Shown: piece by piece, positions 1 to 7,523 of the stretch
How positions within the stretch are numbered: the stretch's first letter is position 1
How the letters are laid out: every line of letters starts with the position of its first letter
Assembly (NCBI GenBank): GCA_030643245.1
Contig: DAOWME010000016.1
Location: 1 to 23,520 of the forward strand
Reading direction: 5' to 3'
From: Deltaproteobacteria bacterium
GTDB taxonomy: Bacteria; Desulfobacterota; UBA8473
Length of the DNA: 23,520 bases
Position numbers and translations under genes: made by a program
Notes under the pieces: generated by a model
What the model was told of the DNA's origin: nothing
The model's input: the letters and a program-made list of their open reading frames with translations, nothing else
The model's database searches: none

Positions 1-167
1 AAAGCGCCTATTTGACTCATTTCTTCAAATTGTATTTGGATAACCTCTAAAAGATTGTTCTTGGCTTCTTCGCGAGATTTCCCTTGAGAGATAAAATCCA
101 ATTCAGGGCATTTGGCAATATACCATTTGCCCTTTCGCCATACTTCAATGGTTATATTTACATTCAT
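1..167 (-). CDS. HicB-family antitoxin, N-terminal part (cut by window edge)
   Basis: Only the first 55 codons are inside the window; the gene runs off the left edge. The protein begins MNVNITIEVWRKGKWYIAKC, continues PELDFISQGKSREEAKNNLL and then has IQIQFEEM. This is the compact beta-beta-beta-alpha fold of HicB/UPF0150 proteins: two strands carrying W-x-A-x-C-P-E-L, then the S-x-G-x-S-x-E-E-A helix start. HicB proteins neutralise the HicA mRNA interferase and often autoregulate their operon. The start is well supported: an AGGAGG ribosome site at 175-180 lies 7 bases before the ATG. No HicA is visible upstream (168-582 has no suitable ORF); a partner could only lie beyond the left edge. 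The C-terminal DNA-binding part is not seen, so a stand-alone HicB-like protein is possible. Confidence 0.72.
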   Translation of the reverse strand, partial: MNVNITIEVWRKGKWYIAKCPELDFISQGKSREEAKNNLLEVIQIQFEEMSQIGA

Positions 168-582
168 TTAAAAACCTCCTGATTTAAGAGGACCGCGTGA
201 AAAATAGGGGACGCTCTTTATTTTATAAGTCTCTATTCCTGCAATAAGTGAATATTGTTTGAATTCATTACAACTATGCCTACCTCACCCACAAAATAGA
301 CTTCAAGGGCACAGGCCGTCCTGCGTGGCTTACCTTCCGATCCCAATATTAAAACCCACTATCTTTTTGCTTTCCTTTAGGACAGAAAAAGGGTCGGCAG
401 AAAAGGGGTAAGACCCCTTTCGCTCTTTTTTGTATTCCGAGGCCATAATACCTATTTCTCCGGTTTGCGAAGTCCCCGTGCTCATAGCGGTTTAACTGCT
501 GATCCACACGTGAAGATTCTTTTGAACAATGCCCTCCATGGGAGGGTCGTTGATCTCTACTTTCTTAACCTTCATGTCCCGT
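168..582. other. Gene-free spacer with repeat debris
   Basis: I see no gene in these 415 bases. The stretch 196-242 looks like a decayed piece of the palindromic repeats described elsewhere: it starts TAGGGGACG (like the GGGACG termini at 11273) and contains TATTCCTGC at 234-242 (like the apex core TATTCCTGCGG). A hairpin with a nearby T-run lies at 402-431 and is listed separately. The short open frame at 465-674 overlaps the nuclease-like gene antisense and is not credible. Confidence 0.5.
402..431 (+). terminator. Possible hairpin terminator
   Basis: AAAGGGGT (402-409), a 3-base loop, then ACCCCTTT (413-420), followed after five bases by TTTTTT (426-431). The 8-bp stem is perfect. Read on the minus strand the same stem is followed by TTTTCT, so it could end the Uma2-family transcript coming from 583. 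No + strand gene precedes it, so the minus-strand role is the more sensible one, with the weaker T-run. Confidence 0.35.
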
Positions 583-1179
583 CTATATTGGATACGGTTC
601 ATCGTCCTCCTCTTTCTCTCCCACTTTCTCCTTATCAAAGATCTCCCAGAGGTTTATCCCTATATCAAAGATGATGAGTTTTAACACCTCGTCCCAGTTG
701 TAGATCTCCGGGGCGCTGTATTTGTCTTCTTTGAGAGTATATCTCTCCACATACTCCCTTTCCGGAAATACGATAATATACTCCCTTACGCAAAACCTCT
801 CATAGAGGTTCTTCTTCTCCCTCCTGTCTTTTACCTCGGTGGAAGGCGAAGCCACTTCGATGATCAAATCAGGCGCTCCCCGGATATTGTCTTCAGTGAT
901 CTTGCTCTTGTCACATATGATGAATACATCCGGCTGGACCACATTGTGTTGGTCAAGTACCACATCAGTCGGGGCAGAAAAAGCGATACAGTCCCCTACC
1001 TTTTCAGTATTCCTATTAATGACTGTACATATGTCCCATACAATCCTCTGATGCTTAACCTTCGGAGCAGGGGTCATATTGTATGCAGCGCCATCTATAA
1101 TCTCCCACCTTTCGTCATCCGCCCAGTTTAGGTAATCCTTGTACGTATATCCTTTTTGCTTCCCGGCTAATTGTCCCAT
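583..1179 (-). CDS. Uma2-family (DUF820) restriction-endonuclease-like protein
   Basis: A 198-residue protein of the Uma2/DUF820 family, which has a PD-(D/E)xK nuclease-like fold and is often present in many copies in cyanobacteria and environmental bacteria; its cellular role is not settled. The start YTYKDYLNWADDERWEIIDG is the usual family opening. The core motifs are QPDVFII (about residue 83), then APDLIIEVASPST with the conserved D and E, then D-R-R-E-K-K-x-L-Y and VREYIIV. All expected acidic residues appear present. The ATG at 1179 has an AAAGGAG site 6 bases upstream. The C-terminus is a very acidic tail (EKEEDDEPYPI). It is isolated: 813 bp of repeat-rich DNA lies upstream and 415 bp of gene-free DNA downstream, which fits an accessory cargo gene. 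Confidence 0.85.
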   Translation of the reverse strand: MGQLAGKQKGYTYKDYLNWADDERWEIIDGAAYNMTPAPKVKHQRIVWDICTVINRNTEKVGDCIAFSAPTDVVLDQHNVVQPDVFIICDKSKITEDNIRGAPDLIIEVASPSTEVKDRREKKNLYERFCVREYIIVFPEREYVERYTLKEDKYSAPEIYNWDEVLKLIIFDIGINLWEIFDKEKVGEKEEDDEPYPI

Positions 1180-1566
1180 GGTTAACTCCTTTCATTCGGT
1201 ATTCCATATTCCAAAAACGTGGAAAGGCCTTTGTGTATCAGGCTAAGGGTCATAATCTCCTCCAGGAAGCACAAAAATAGATCATAAAGACGGGGTCCGC
1301 AAAGGCGTAATGGCTCCTTTCCTCTCTCTTGAGTATGCACCTGAGGGGAGGGGGTATTGTTGATCTCTGGACCGCTCTTGTGCCAAATTGCATGCATGGT
1401 CTTAATTATACAGGTTATATCGATTCAGGCAATGCTTTTTTGGAACCAGGTCAAGGTCATACGAAAATTCGGCATTGAAACTTGTGATGTCTTCTCAGCA
1501 ATTCTTCATTCTGCCTTAAGGGCTGACTATTTTCCATGCATATGGATTTTTGGAATGATAATATTT
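1180..1566. other. Gene-free spacer upstream of the Uma2-like gene
   Basis: No gene can be supported. Two open frames (minus 1182-1397 and plus 1357-1611) have no ribosome site, no recognisable motif and low-complexity composition. This spacer continues to 1992 through a large composite palindrome (1567-1733) and a perfect hairpin (1772-1807). From 1808 to 1940 I see nothing beyond a TAAGGGACG string near 1839 resembling the repeat terminus at 11273. Confidence 0.5.
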
Positions 1567-1733
1567 GGCTACCAACGTAAGGCAGGACAGCCTATAAATT
1601 CAATCAGTTAGGGACGGGGCCGAAAGTGTTCCATAAGGGCTTAACTTAAAAGACTGGATTCCGGCTTTCGCCGGAATGACGTTGCGACTAAGCTAGCGCT
1701 TATGGGAATGTGTCCCGCCTTAAGTTGGTAGCC
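1567..1733. repeat. Composite nested palindrome
   Basis: Outer arms at 1567-1589 and 1711-1733 are 23-bp inverted repeats (GGCTACCAAC(G/T)TAAGGC...) with two mismatches. Inside, 1611-1657 pairs imperfectly with the following half (TTCCATAAG versus CTTATGGGAA), and the apex is the REP-like sequence ATTCCGGC-TTTC-GCCGGAAT at 1658-1677. The sequence TAGGGACGGGGCCGAAA at 1609-1625 resembles the terminus of the second palindrome family (11273, 11476). It looks like one element inserted in, or derived from, another. It encodes nothing visible. Confidence 0.8.
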
Positions 1734-1771
1734 TCAGGAACTAATTGATATAATTGACTAAAAAATGGGAG

Positions 1772-1807
1772 TTCCTATACCGTCGAATTATTTCGACGGT
1801 ATAGGAA
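1772..1807. repeat. Perfect 16-bp hairpin
   Basis: TTCCTATACCGTCGAA (1772-1787), loop TTAT, then the exact reverse complement at 1792-1807. There is no T-run on either side, so it is not an ordinary terminator. The stem is 16 bp with no mismatch. It could be a protein-binding site, a mobile-element end or an RNA hairpin. Confidence 0.85.
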
Positions 1808-1941
1808 ATGGATAATGTCGTCAAGGATTATTATGAGGTAAGGGACGGACAAGGGAGACATCAAGAAAGAGCCGGATAGATAAACCGGGCAAGGTATGAC
1901 GTCTAAAATGCAAGTTTCATGATTTTGTGTAAAACTCGTGC

Positions 1942-1970
1942 TTGACACACAAGGTTAGTTTGCATATACT
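1942..1970 (+). promoter_or_regulatory. Sigma70-type promoter for the MetE-like gene
   Basis: TTGACA at 1942-1947, a 17-base spacer, and TATACT at 1965-1970, an almost consensus housekeeping promoter. Transcription would begin near 1977, about 16 bases before the ATG at 1993, giving a very short leader that is mostly the ribosome site. The TTG of the -35 box is in frame with the gene, which explains why a longer reading frame opens at 1942; that upstream start would lie before the predicted transcript and is unlikely. Confidence 0.8.
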
Positions 1971-1992
1971 TTTTGCCGATAAGGGAGGTATT

Positions 1993-3072
1993 ATGGAAAT
2001 GGAATTTTCGGCGAACTGTCTGCCAACTACTATCGGAAGTCTTCCCCATCTTGACGCCGAGGAGTCGACCCAGCTAATGCTTCGATATACTCCCCAGATC
2101 CCCGCATGGGTCCAGATGCCCAGGCTTCCAAGAGAAGGTATGCTGACCCAGTTTAATGAGGGAATGCCGGGGCTCGTATGTGAGGAAGGAAAGACGTATT
2201 TTAAGAATGAAGGACCGGAATTTGAGGAGGCATTGCTAAAGTTTTACGAGGATTATCTGTCTGTCACGGAGGGTGCGTCATTGATTCATCTGGAGAGGTT
2301 CGCCATATCACGTGATTATGCGCGGGGATTACATGCCCTAACGGATGTCCTGGAACCTTCTTCTCTTTGTCTTCGTGCTGTTAAGGGCCAGATTACGGGG
2401 CCTTTTACCCTGGGGACCGGTTTGGTGGATATGGCAGGACGATACGCTTACTACGATCCAACCCTCAGGGATATAATAGTGAAGAGCCTCGCCATGAAGG
2501 CTAAGTGGCAGATGGAAAAATTCAAACCCCTTGTGGTGCCTGTAATAATCTCCATTGACGAGCCCGGCCTGGTGGGATATGGTTCCTCCGCCTTCATAAG
2601 CGTGTCAGAGGAGGACATACAGAAATCCCTGGGGGAGATAATCGCGGTTATCCATTCAGGGGGAGGGATAGCGGCCACACATTGTTGTGAAAATACGGAC
2701 TGGGGGTTACTCCTGAATACAGAGATAGATATCCTCAGTTTTGATGCTTATGGATTTTTTGACAACCTCCTTATATACGAGGAGGAGTTAAAATGTTTTA
2801 TCGATAAGGGGGGAATTATTGCGTGGGGCATTGTACCCACCCATGACCCCCATGTCCTGTCACGAGAGACCAGCGCCTCCTTGATCTCCAAGTGGAAGAA
2901 TAGTGTGGGGGCATTGACCGGAAAAGCGGTTGAACTTGACAGGTTACTGGTACAGTCACTGATTACCCCAAGTTGCGGGGTCGGATCACTGAGTCCGGAA
3001 CTGGCCGAGAAAGCCCTGGCACTTACCAGGGAGGTCTCTGACCGGATAAACGAGGAATTTAACCTGAGATAG
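1993..3072 (+). CDS. MetE-core / cobalamin-independent methionine synthase-like methyltransferase
   Basis: A 359-residue single-domain protein of the MetE C-terminal/uroporphyrinogen decarboxylase-like TIM-barrel superfamily. It lacks the MetE N-terminal half (full MetE is about 750 residues). The zinc-site signature is visible: T-H230-C-C232-E, matching the H-x-C of MetE, and a second cysteine C328 in TPSCGVGSLSPE, matching the NPDCG loop. ISIDEPGL (middle) is the conserved strand before the active site. At the position after the H-x-C where MetE has its zinc-proximal glutamate, this protein has SFDAYGF, so the ligand set may differ. Core-MetE proteins can make methionine with a corrinoid protein or another methyl donor; the donor here cannot be read. 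The ATG at 1993 follows AGGGAGG at 1982-1988. The stop codon TAG uses the first base of the palindromic element that begins at 3072. Confidence 0.8.
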   Translation: MEMEFSANCLPTTIGSLPHLDAEESTQLMLRYTPQIPAWVQMPRLPREGMLTQFNEGMPGLVCEEGKTYFKNEGPEFEEALLKFYEDYLSVTEGASLIHLERFAISRDYARGLHALTDVLEPSSLCLRAVKGQITGPFTLGTGLVDMAGRYAYYDPTLRDIIVKSLAMKAKWQMEKFKPLVVPVIISIDEPGLVGYGSSAFISVSEEDIQKSLGEIIAVIHSGGGIAATHCCENTDWGLLLNTEIDILSFDAYGFFDNLLIYEEELKCFIDKGGIIAWGIVPTHDPHVLSRETSASLISKWKNSVGALTGKAVELDRLLVQSLITPSCGVGSLSPELAEKALALTREVSDRINEEFNLR

Positions 3073-3211
3073 TGTCCATCCAGAAATGAGGATTTTTGTT
3101 CAAGATCAAGGCATGTGAAAAAATAACCGCAGGCATATGTTTAATATTCCGAGGATTATTTTTTGAGCATAACGCAGATATTGTGCAAAAAGACCATTTA
3201 TGGATAGACAC
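3072..3211 (-). repeat. Full-length palindromic element, family 1, copy A
   Basis: A 140-bp element starting GTGTCCATCCAG and ending CCATTTATGGATAGACAC, flanked by TA on both sides (3070-3071 and 3212-3213). The reverse complement of its right half aligns with its left half along nearly all of its length, so it is one long imperfect hairpin with its apex near 3140. Read on the minus strand it matches copy B (11129-11269) with only two substitutions and one single-base gap. It fills the space between the MetE-like gene and xseA and supplies the G of the upstream TAG stop. Core: AACCGCAGG at 3125-3133 and GAGGAT at 3151-3156. Confidence 0.9.
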
Positions 3212-3238
3212 TAGATAAGAAACAGATAGGCCCTGTCT

Positions 3239-4450
3239 TTGTATAACCATTCCAGTTCACAGATTTTCACTGTCTCTGAGCTAACCCACCAGATAAGACT
3301 TAAGTTGGAATCCGACTTCGATGGTATTTGGGTGGAAGGTGAAATATCCAACCTCAGATGCCCATCGTCCGGTCATCGATATTTTACCCTAAAAGACGCT
3401 AACAGCCAGATTAAGGCGGTTGTTTTCAGGTCCCATGCAAGGTTTCTCAGGTTCAAGGTAGAGGACGGACTCCACATGATATGCAGAGGGAGGGTAAGTG
3501 TTTATGAACCGAGAGGCGATTACCAAATAATAATTGATTACATAGAACCTAAGGGGGTTGGGGCTTTACAACTGGCTTACGAGCAGTTGAAGGAGAGACT
3601 CCAAAAGGAAGGGCTCTTTGATGATTCCAGCAAGAAACCCTTGCCCTTATTGCCCAGGAAGATTGGATTGATTACCTCCCCTTCGGGAGCTGCTGTTCGT
3701 GATATGATTACGATCATTTACCGGCGATTTCCCAATGTGGAGATCCTTATCGTTCCGATACGGGTTCAGGGGGAGGGCGCCTCGTTGGAGATCGCCCGGG
3801 CGTTGGAAGAAGTCAATAGATCTTTCGTTGTGGATGTAATAATCGTGGGTAGGGGAGGGGGTTCGTTGGAGGACCTATGGGCCTTTAACGAAGAGGTGAC
3901 AGCAAGGGCGATCTATGACTCGAAGATCCCTGTAATCTCTGCGGTAGGGCATGAGATCGATTTCACTATTTCAGATTTTGTGGCAGACCTCCGTGCACCG
4001 ACACCTTCTGCTGCTGCGGAACTAGTGGTTGCCAAAAAGTCTGAATTGCTTATCTCAATAGATCACTTCAGGGGAAGGCTGAAGAACCTCATGAGTCATC
4101 TCCTGGAATCTCGCCAAAACAGACTCAATTTTCTTGAGAAGAGGCTCCTGGATCCCAGGAGAAGGCTCGATGATTTTAGGCTGAGGGTTGATGATTTAGA
4201 TAAAGAGATGGATGTCCGGATGACCTATTACCTCGGGAACCTGAGACACAAGTTTGAGAGGTACATGGAGGGACTGGAGAGGCTAAGTCCATTGAATATT
4301 CTACAAAGGGGTTACAGCATAACGAGAAGATTGCCCGGCTATAATGTGGTAAAAGATGCGAAGGGGTTCAAAGTCGGCGACAGGGTAAATGTGAGATTAT
4401 CCAGGGGAGAGATAATTGCCCAGGTAAAGGAAGTCGTGGCAGAGGATTGA
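3239..4450 (+). CDS. xseA: Exodeoxyribonuclease VII large subunit
   Basis: The 403-residue catalytic subunit of exonuclease VII, which degrades single-stranded DNA from either end. The N-terminus (about residues 9-105) is the OB-fold DNA-binding domain: FTVSELTHQI, then IWVEGEISNL, SGHRYFTLKD and EPRGDYQI. The catalytic domain follows with PRKIGLITSPSGAAVRDM, VGRGGGSLEDLWAFNEE and SAVGHEIDFTISDFVADLRA, all intact, then a long coiled-coil region and the closing RGYSI and G-D-x-V-x-V-R-L motifs. The start is a TTG at 3239 with no strong ribosome site; no better start lies between it and the in-frame stop upstream. The small subunit xseB, often next door, is absent here: an M23 peptidase follows instead. 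Palindromic copy A ends 27 bases upstream, so the native 5' leader may have been altered. Confidence 0.95.
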   Translation: MYNHSSSQIFTVSELTHQIRLKLESDFDGIWVEGEISNLRCPSSGHRYFTLKDANSQIKAVVFRSHARFLRFKVEDGLHMICRGRVSVYEPRGDYQIIIDYIEPKGVGALQLAYEQLKERLQKEGLFDDSSKKPLPLLPRKIGLITSPSGAAVRDMITIIYRRFPNVEILIVPIRVQGEGASLEIARALEEVNRSFVVDVIIVGRGGGSLEDLWAFNEEVTARAIYDSKIPVISAVGHEIDFTISDFVADLRAPTPSAAAELVVAKKSELLISIDHFRGRLKNLMSHLLESRQNRLNFLEKRLLDPRRRLDDFRLRVDDLDKEMDVRMTYYLGNLRHKFERYMEGLERLSPLNILQRGYSITRRLPGYNVVKDAKGFKVGDRVNVRLSRGEIIAQVKEVVAED

Positions 4451-4542
4451 TTTGAGTGTAAACTTTTTTTGTGCCTGTTGCTGACTATAGGATAAAAAAC
4501 GAATATACTTGATTGAGTTGTTGGTTTTCAATGGAGGGAAGT

Positions 4543-5442
4543 TTGGAAAAGACACGATCGAAGATCCACTTTTGGCTTTGCTGGTTTCTTTCTCTTTCCC
4601 TGTCCATCCTCTTTCTGTTGGGGGATGCCATTGCGAAAGGGGGAGAAGATTTCCTCGAGGTTAATTGGTTCCCTGGAGAGGTTCACCAGGGGGAAATATG
4701 TGTGGTTGATGTCAGTGCGTCCACAGGGGCTTCTTTGCTGACCGGAGAGTTTCAGGAGAAGGTTCTCTCTTTTTATAAAATAAAAAAGGGAGAATTCCGC
4801 ACTTTACTTGGATTAGACCTGGACGCCAGCCCCAGAACCTATGAATTGACAATATCAGCAAGGGATAGGGGAGGTAACGTCATAGAAAGTAGACACCATA
4901 TCAGAGTACTTGAGAAGGACTTTGAGGTTCAGAGGCTTACGTTACCCAAAAAGATGGTTGTTTTGGATAAGAAGACGGGGGTACGGGTAGGCAGAGAAAG
5001 CAGGAAAGTCAATAAGATCTGGAAGAAGGAGAGAGGAGAGAGGTTCTGGAATGGGGAGTTCATTAGACCGGTAAACGGAAAGATGTTGAGCCCATTCGGC
5101 GTGAGACGTATCCTCAACAACCTGCCAAGGAGCCCTCACAGCGGGATTGACCTGAGGGCCAAGATGGGAGAAGAGATCCTATGCTCAAACACCGGTATTG
5201 TGGTGCTGGTTGATGACCTGTATTTCAGCGGTAAATCCGTAATTGTCGATCACGGGCAGGGACTCTATACCATGTACTTCCACCTGTCCAGATCCAACGT
5301 AAAGGAAGGCCAACATGTTGAAAAAGGTAGGGTCCTGGGGCTTGTGGGTTACTCCGGTAGGTCAACCGGTCCCCACCTCCACTGGGGGGTGCGTTTGCAC
5401 GGGGCTCGAGTAGATCCCTTTTCTTTGCTAAGGTTGAAGTGA
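4543..5442 (+). CDS. Exported M23-family (LytM-type) peptidase
   Basis: A predicted zinc metallopeptidase or its regulator acting on peptidoglycan in the periplasm. A signal segment (FWLCWFLSLSLSILFLLGDAIA) is followed by an N-terminal beta-rich region of about 130 residues, a basic linker (KKERGERFWNG), then the M23 domain: FIRPVNGKMLSPFGVRR, PHSGIDLRA with the first zinc ligands H and D, and GPHLHWGVR carrying the H-x-H. All metal-binding residues are present, so it is probably active rather than a degenerate activator. I prefer the TTG at 4543 because GGAGGG at 4533-4538 sits 4 bases before it; an ATG at 4531 and a TTG at 4513 are in frame but lack such a site. The 3' end overlaps the convergent ispH-ubiA gene by 15 bases. 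Confidence 0.9.
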   Translation: MEKTRSKIHFWLCWFLSLSLSILFLLGDAIAKGGEDFLEVNWFPGEVHQGEICVVDVSASTGASLLTGEFQEKVLSFYKIKKGEFRTLLGLDLDASPRTYELTISARDRGGNVIESRHHIRVLEKDFEVQRLTLPKKMVVLDKKTGVRVGRESRKVNKIWKKERGERFWNGEFIRPVNGKMLSPFGVRRILNNLPRSPHSGIDLRAKMGEEILCSNTGIVVLVDDLYFSGKSVIVDHGQGLYTMYFHLSRSNVKEGQHVEKGRVLGLVGYSGRSTGPHLHWGVRLHGARVDPFSLLRLK

Positions 5443-7191
5443 TGGGTTGATAGGGTGAGACAGGAATAATAGCCAACCCAGAGAAACCAGCCAGCCAAGG
5501 ACAAAATTGGTTTCCACTATGCCTTCCAGCAAGACACCGTGTGATATTGCTTTCTTCTCGTATATAAACAGATAGCCGTAAGCATAGATAATACACGCCA
5601 ACAGGGCGTAACTCAGGGACGACGTAAGGCCCAGCGGAAATGAAGCCAGGAGGACCAGGGATAGAACGCCTAACGACAGCCTCAACATACGTACGGTTTT
5701 CTTCTCCCCCAGCATGATGGGAATGGTTTCTTTGCCAACGATTCGGTCTCCTTGAATGTCCATGATGTCAAAGAGAGCTGATCTGACGAATGTTAGGACG
5801 ACCACAAAGAGGAAGGCTGTGCCTGTAGATAGACCTATTCCCTTATCAACGGTTAAGGCCGGCAGGATTGAGATGACTGCGCCCCAGGCGAGGGATACTG
5901 ATATAGTTTTTGATCCCGGTATATCCCTTAGCTTTTTATATCGGAACATGTCCCATCGTCCCCTGGGTACGATCTTAATGTCGTATATCAACCCAAGAAG
6001 AGATATGGTCACGAGAAAAAGAAAGACACCCCATCCCATTCTGAAGGATAGGAAGAGGGATAATAAGACCAAGAACACGATAGAGGTGACGAAAATCTGT
6101 TCGTGTCTTTTGTAAAACTCCGCCCTGCCGCGATCATTGAACCTTGCTGCCTCCCTATCAGTGAAATAATGGATTATGTGCATGGAAAATACATAAGAAA
6201 CGGCGATCAAGAAATAGGAGGGCTTTGGGTTGATACCCTGGAGCAAGCAAGCAACATAGGTGAGACAGCCCGCACCAAAGGCAACATATATGTTTGTATT
6301 TACCAGGAATCCCAGAAGATTCATCCAGAACCTTAAAAGAAAGGGACTCTTTTTCTTCTGAAAACCCTCTATCCTGTCTACTACCCTGGTTATCATCCAG
6401 TTTGGGGTTGAAGCCCCCGCAGTAACCCCTATGGTGTTAAAAGCAGAAAGCTTACCTTCTTCCAGTTCATTCTCAGTCTCCACGTGGAAGGTTGGTGTGC
6501 CCGTGGACTCTGATACCTTCACCAGTCTGCGGGTGTTGCCGCTGTCACGACCCCCGATTACAACTACACCATCAGCCTTCTCTGCCAGACTGATCGTCTC
6601 TCTTTGCCTTTTTGAGGTTGAGTTGCAGATAGTATTGAACACCTTGACTTCAGAGAATCTCTCCTTTAACTTTTTAGATATTTCTCTGAACTCTGACACG
6701 TCCTGGGTTGTTTGAGACACAACACAGACCCTTTCAATATCCGCCGGCAACTGGCCGGCCTCTTCCATGTTACTTACTACAATACCCATATTCTCTGAGA
6801 ACCCGAGAAGACCGACTACCTCGGGATGCTCCCGGTCCCCGACGATAATGGTATGGTACCCTGCCTGTGCATGTCTTTCTACTATCGACTGGACTTTCAT
6901 GACCCTGGGACAGGTGGCGTCGAGGACATGCAAACCCCTTTCCTCGATCGCTCTATGGTCTTCCGGCGTAATACCGTGGGCCCGTATAACCACGGTTCCT
7001 GAAAGATTCCCGTTTAGTCCGTGGATAACCTTTACGCCCTTGCTATTAAGCATGTCAAGTGCCTGCGGGTTGTGGACTAAGGGTCCATAGGTGTATATAT
7101 TGTCCTTTCCATTTATGGCATCCAATACGATATCCATAGCCCTGCGAACACCCATGCAGAACCCAGCAGTCTTAGCGAGCTTTACACTCAT
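5428..7191 (-). CDS. ispH: IspH (HMBPP reductase) fused to a UbiA-type prenyltransferase
   Basis: A single 587-residue frame with two enzymes. Residues 1 to about 282 are IspH (LytB), the iron-sulfur enzyme that makes IPP and DMAPP in the last step of the MEP pathway. All key residues are there: cluster cysteines C12, C94 and C189, H40, H72 (RAHGI), H122-P-E124, VVSQTT, and GVTAGASTP. A short linker (EGFQKKKSPF) leads into a membrane domain of about 290 residues with some seven to nine hydrophobic segments. Its second aspartate motif, DIMDIQGDRIVGKETIP, is typical of UbiA; the first motif is less standard (YFTDREAARFND). UbiA enzymes transfer a prenyl chain to an aromatic or lipid acceptor; the acceptor cannot be told. 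The ATG at 7191 has GGGAG five bases upstream. Usual IspH length is about 280-310, so the fusion is real and not a misread start. Confidence 0.92.
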   Translation of the reverse strand: MSVKLAKTAGFCMGVRRAMDIVLDAINGKDNIYTYGPLVHNPQALDMLNSKGVKVIHGLNGNLSGTVVIRAHGITPEDHRAIEERGLHVLDATCPRVMKVQSIVERHAQAGYHTIIVGDREHPEVVGLLGFSENMGIVVSNMEEAGQLPADIERVCVVSQTTQDVSEFREISKKLKERFSEVKVFNTICNSTSKRQRETISLAEKADGVVVIGGRDSGNTRRLVKVSESTGTPTFHVETENELEEGKLSAFNTIGVTAGASTPNWMITRVVDRIEGFQKKKSPFLLRFWMNLLGFLVNTNIYVAFGAGCLTYVACLLQGINPKPSYFLIAVSYVFSMHIIHYFTDREAARFNDRGRAEFYKRHEQIFVTSIVFLVLLSLFLSFRMGWGVFLFLVTISLLGLIYDIKIVPRGRWDMFRYKKLRDIPGSKTISVSLAWGAVISILPALTVDKGIGLSTGTAFLFVVVLTFVRSALFDIMDIQGDRIVGKETIPIMLGEKKTVRMLRLSLGVLSLVLLASFPLGLTSSLSYALLACIIYAYGYLFIYEKKAISHGVLLEGIVETNFVLGWLVSLGWLLFLSHPINPSLQP

Positions 7192-7523
7192 CTTTCTCCC
7201 GATTAAGGAACGGAAATAAAATTTCTGTCTCTGTGCCTTCTGTCTTTGTGTCTGAGGCTGTAATCGATCGTTTCAGTGGTGACTAAGGGGCGAGGCCGAA
7301 ATAACTTCCCCATTTGTACATATCATCTTCAGGCCATCTTTGACCGATCTTCAAACACAAAATCCTCGAAAAAGGTAAGGCTATTCCTGTGGTTTTTTAT
7401 TTTCAGATCGAACAAATCTGACCTAAATCTGAGCGCCAACTTGAGGAAGTAAGTAGGCAGCAAGCGGTAAACTTGACCAATTGCACAGGTCGAATTCTTT
7501 TAGGTCATCGTTCTAGGATCTCA
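7192..7523. other. Spacer between tlyA and ispH-ubiA, mostly repeat
   Basis: No gene here. Bases 7287-7450 are a truncated copy of palindrome family 2 (separate entry). Bases 7215-7255 are a CT-rich stretch with near repeats (TCTGTGCCTTCTGTCTTTGT). Bases 7451-7523 show nothing recognisable. A promoter for ispH-ubiA may lie here but I could not fix one. Confidence 0.5.
7287..7450 (+). repeat. Palindromic element, family 2, truncated copy
   Basis: From GGGGCGAGGCCGAAATAACT to TTGAGGAAGT it matches the complete copy at 11273-11476 along almost its whole length, including GATCTTCAAACACAAAATCC and CAGATCGAACAAATCTGACC. It lacks the last terminal repeat (sequence diverges right after GGAAGT) and lacks about 24 bases that the other copy has around 11325-11348. 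The apex core is ATCCTC at 7362-7367 and CCTGTGGTT at 7386-7394. TA precedes the left end (7284-7285). Confidence 0.8.

Noticed and set aside
1182..1397. A 71-codon minus-strand frame just upstream of the Uma2-like gene
   Set aside because: No ribosome site or recognisable motif, and the translation resembles translated spacer (CT-rich PLRLCG-type text). It probably arises from repeat-like spacer sequence.
1357..1611. An 84-codon plus-strand frame rich in hydrophobic residues
   Set aside because: No ribosome site and no homology I recognise; its end runs into the composite palindrome.
4478..4509. Possible promoter TTGCTG ... TATACT before the M23 gene
   Set aside because: The spacing is 20 bases and the -35 match is weak; co-transcription with xseA 92 bp upstream is equally likely.
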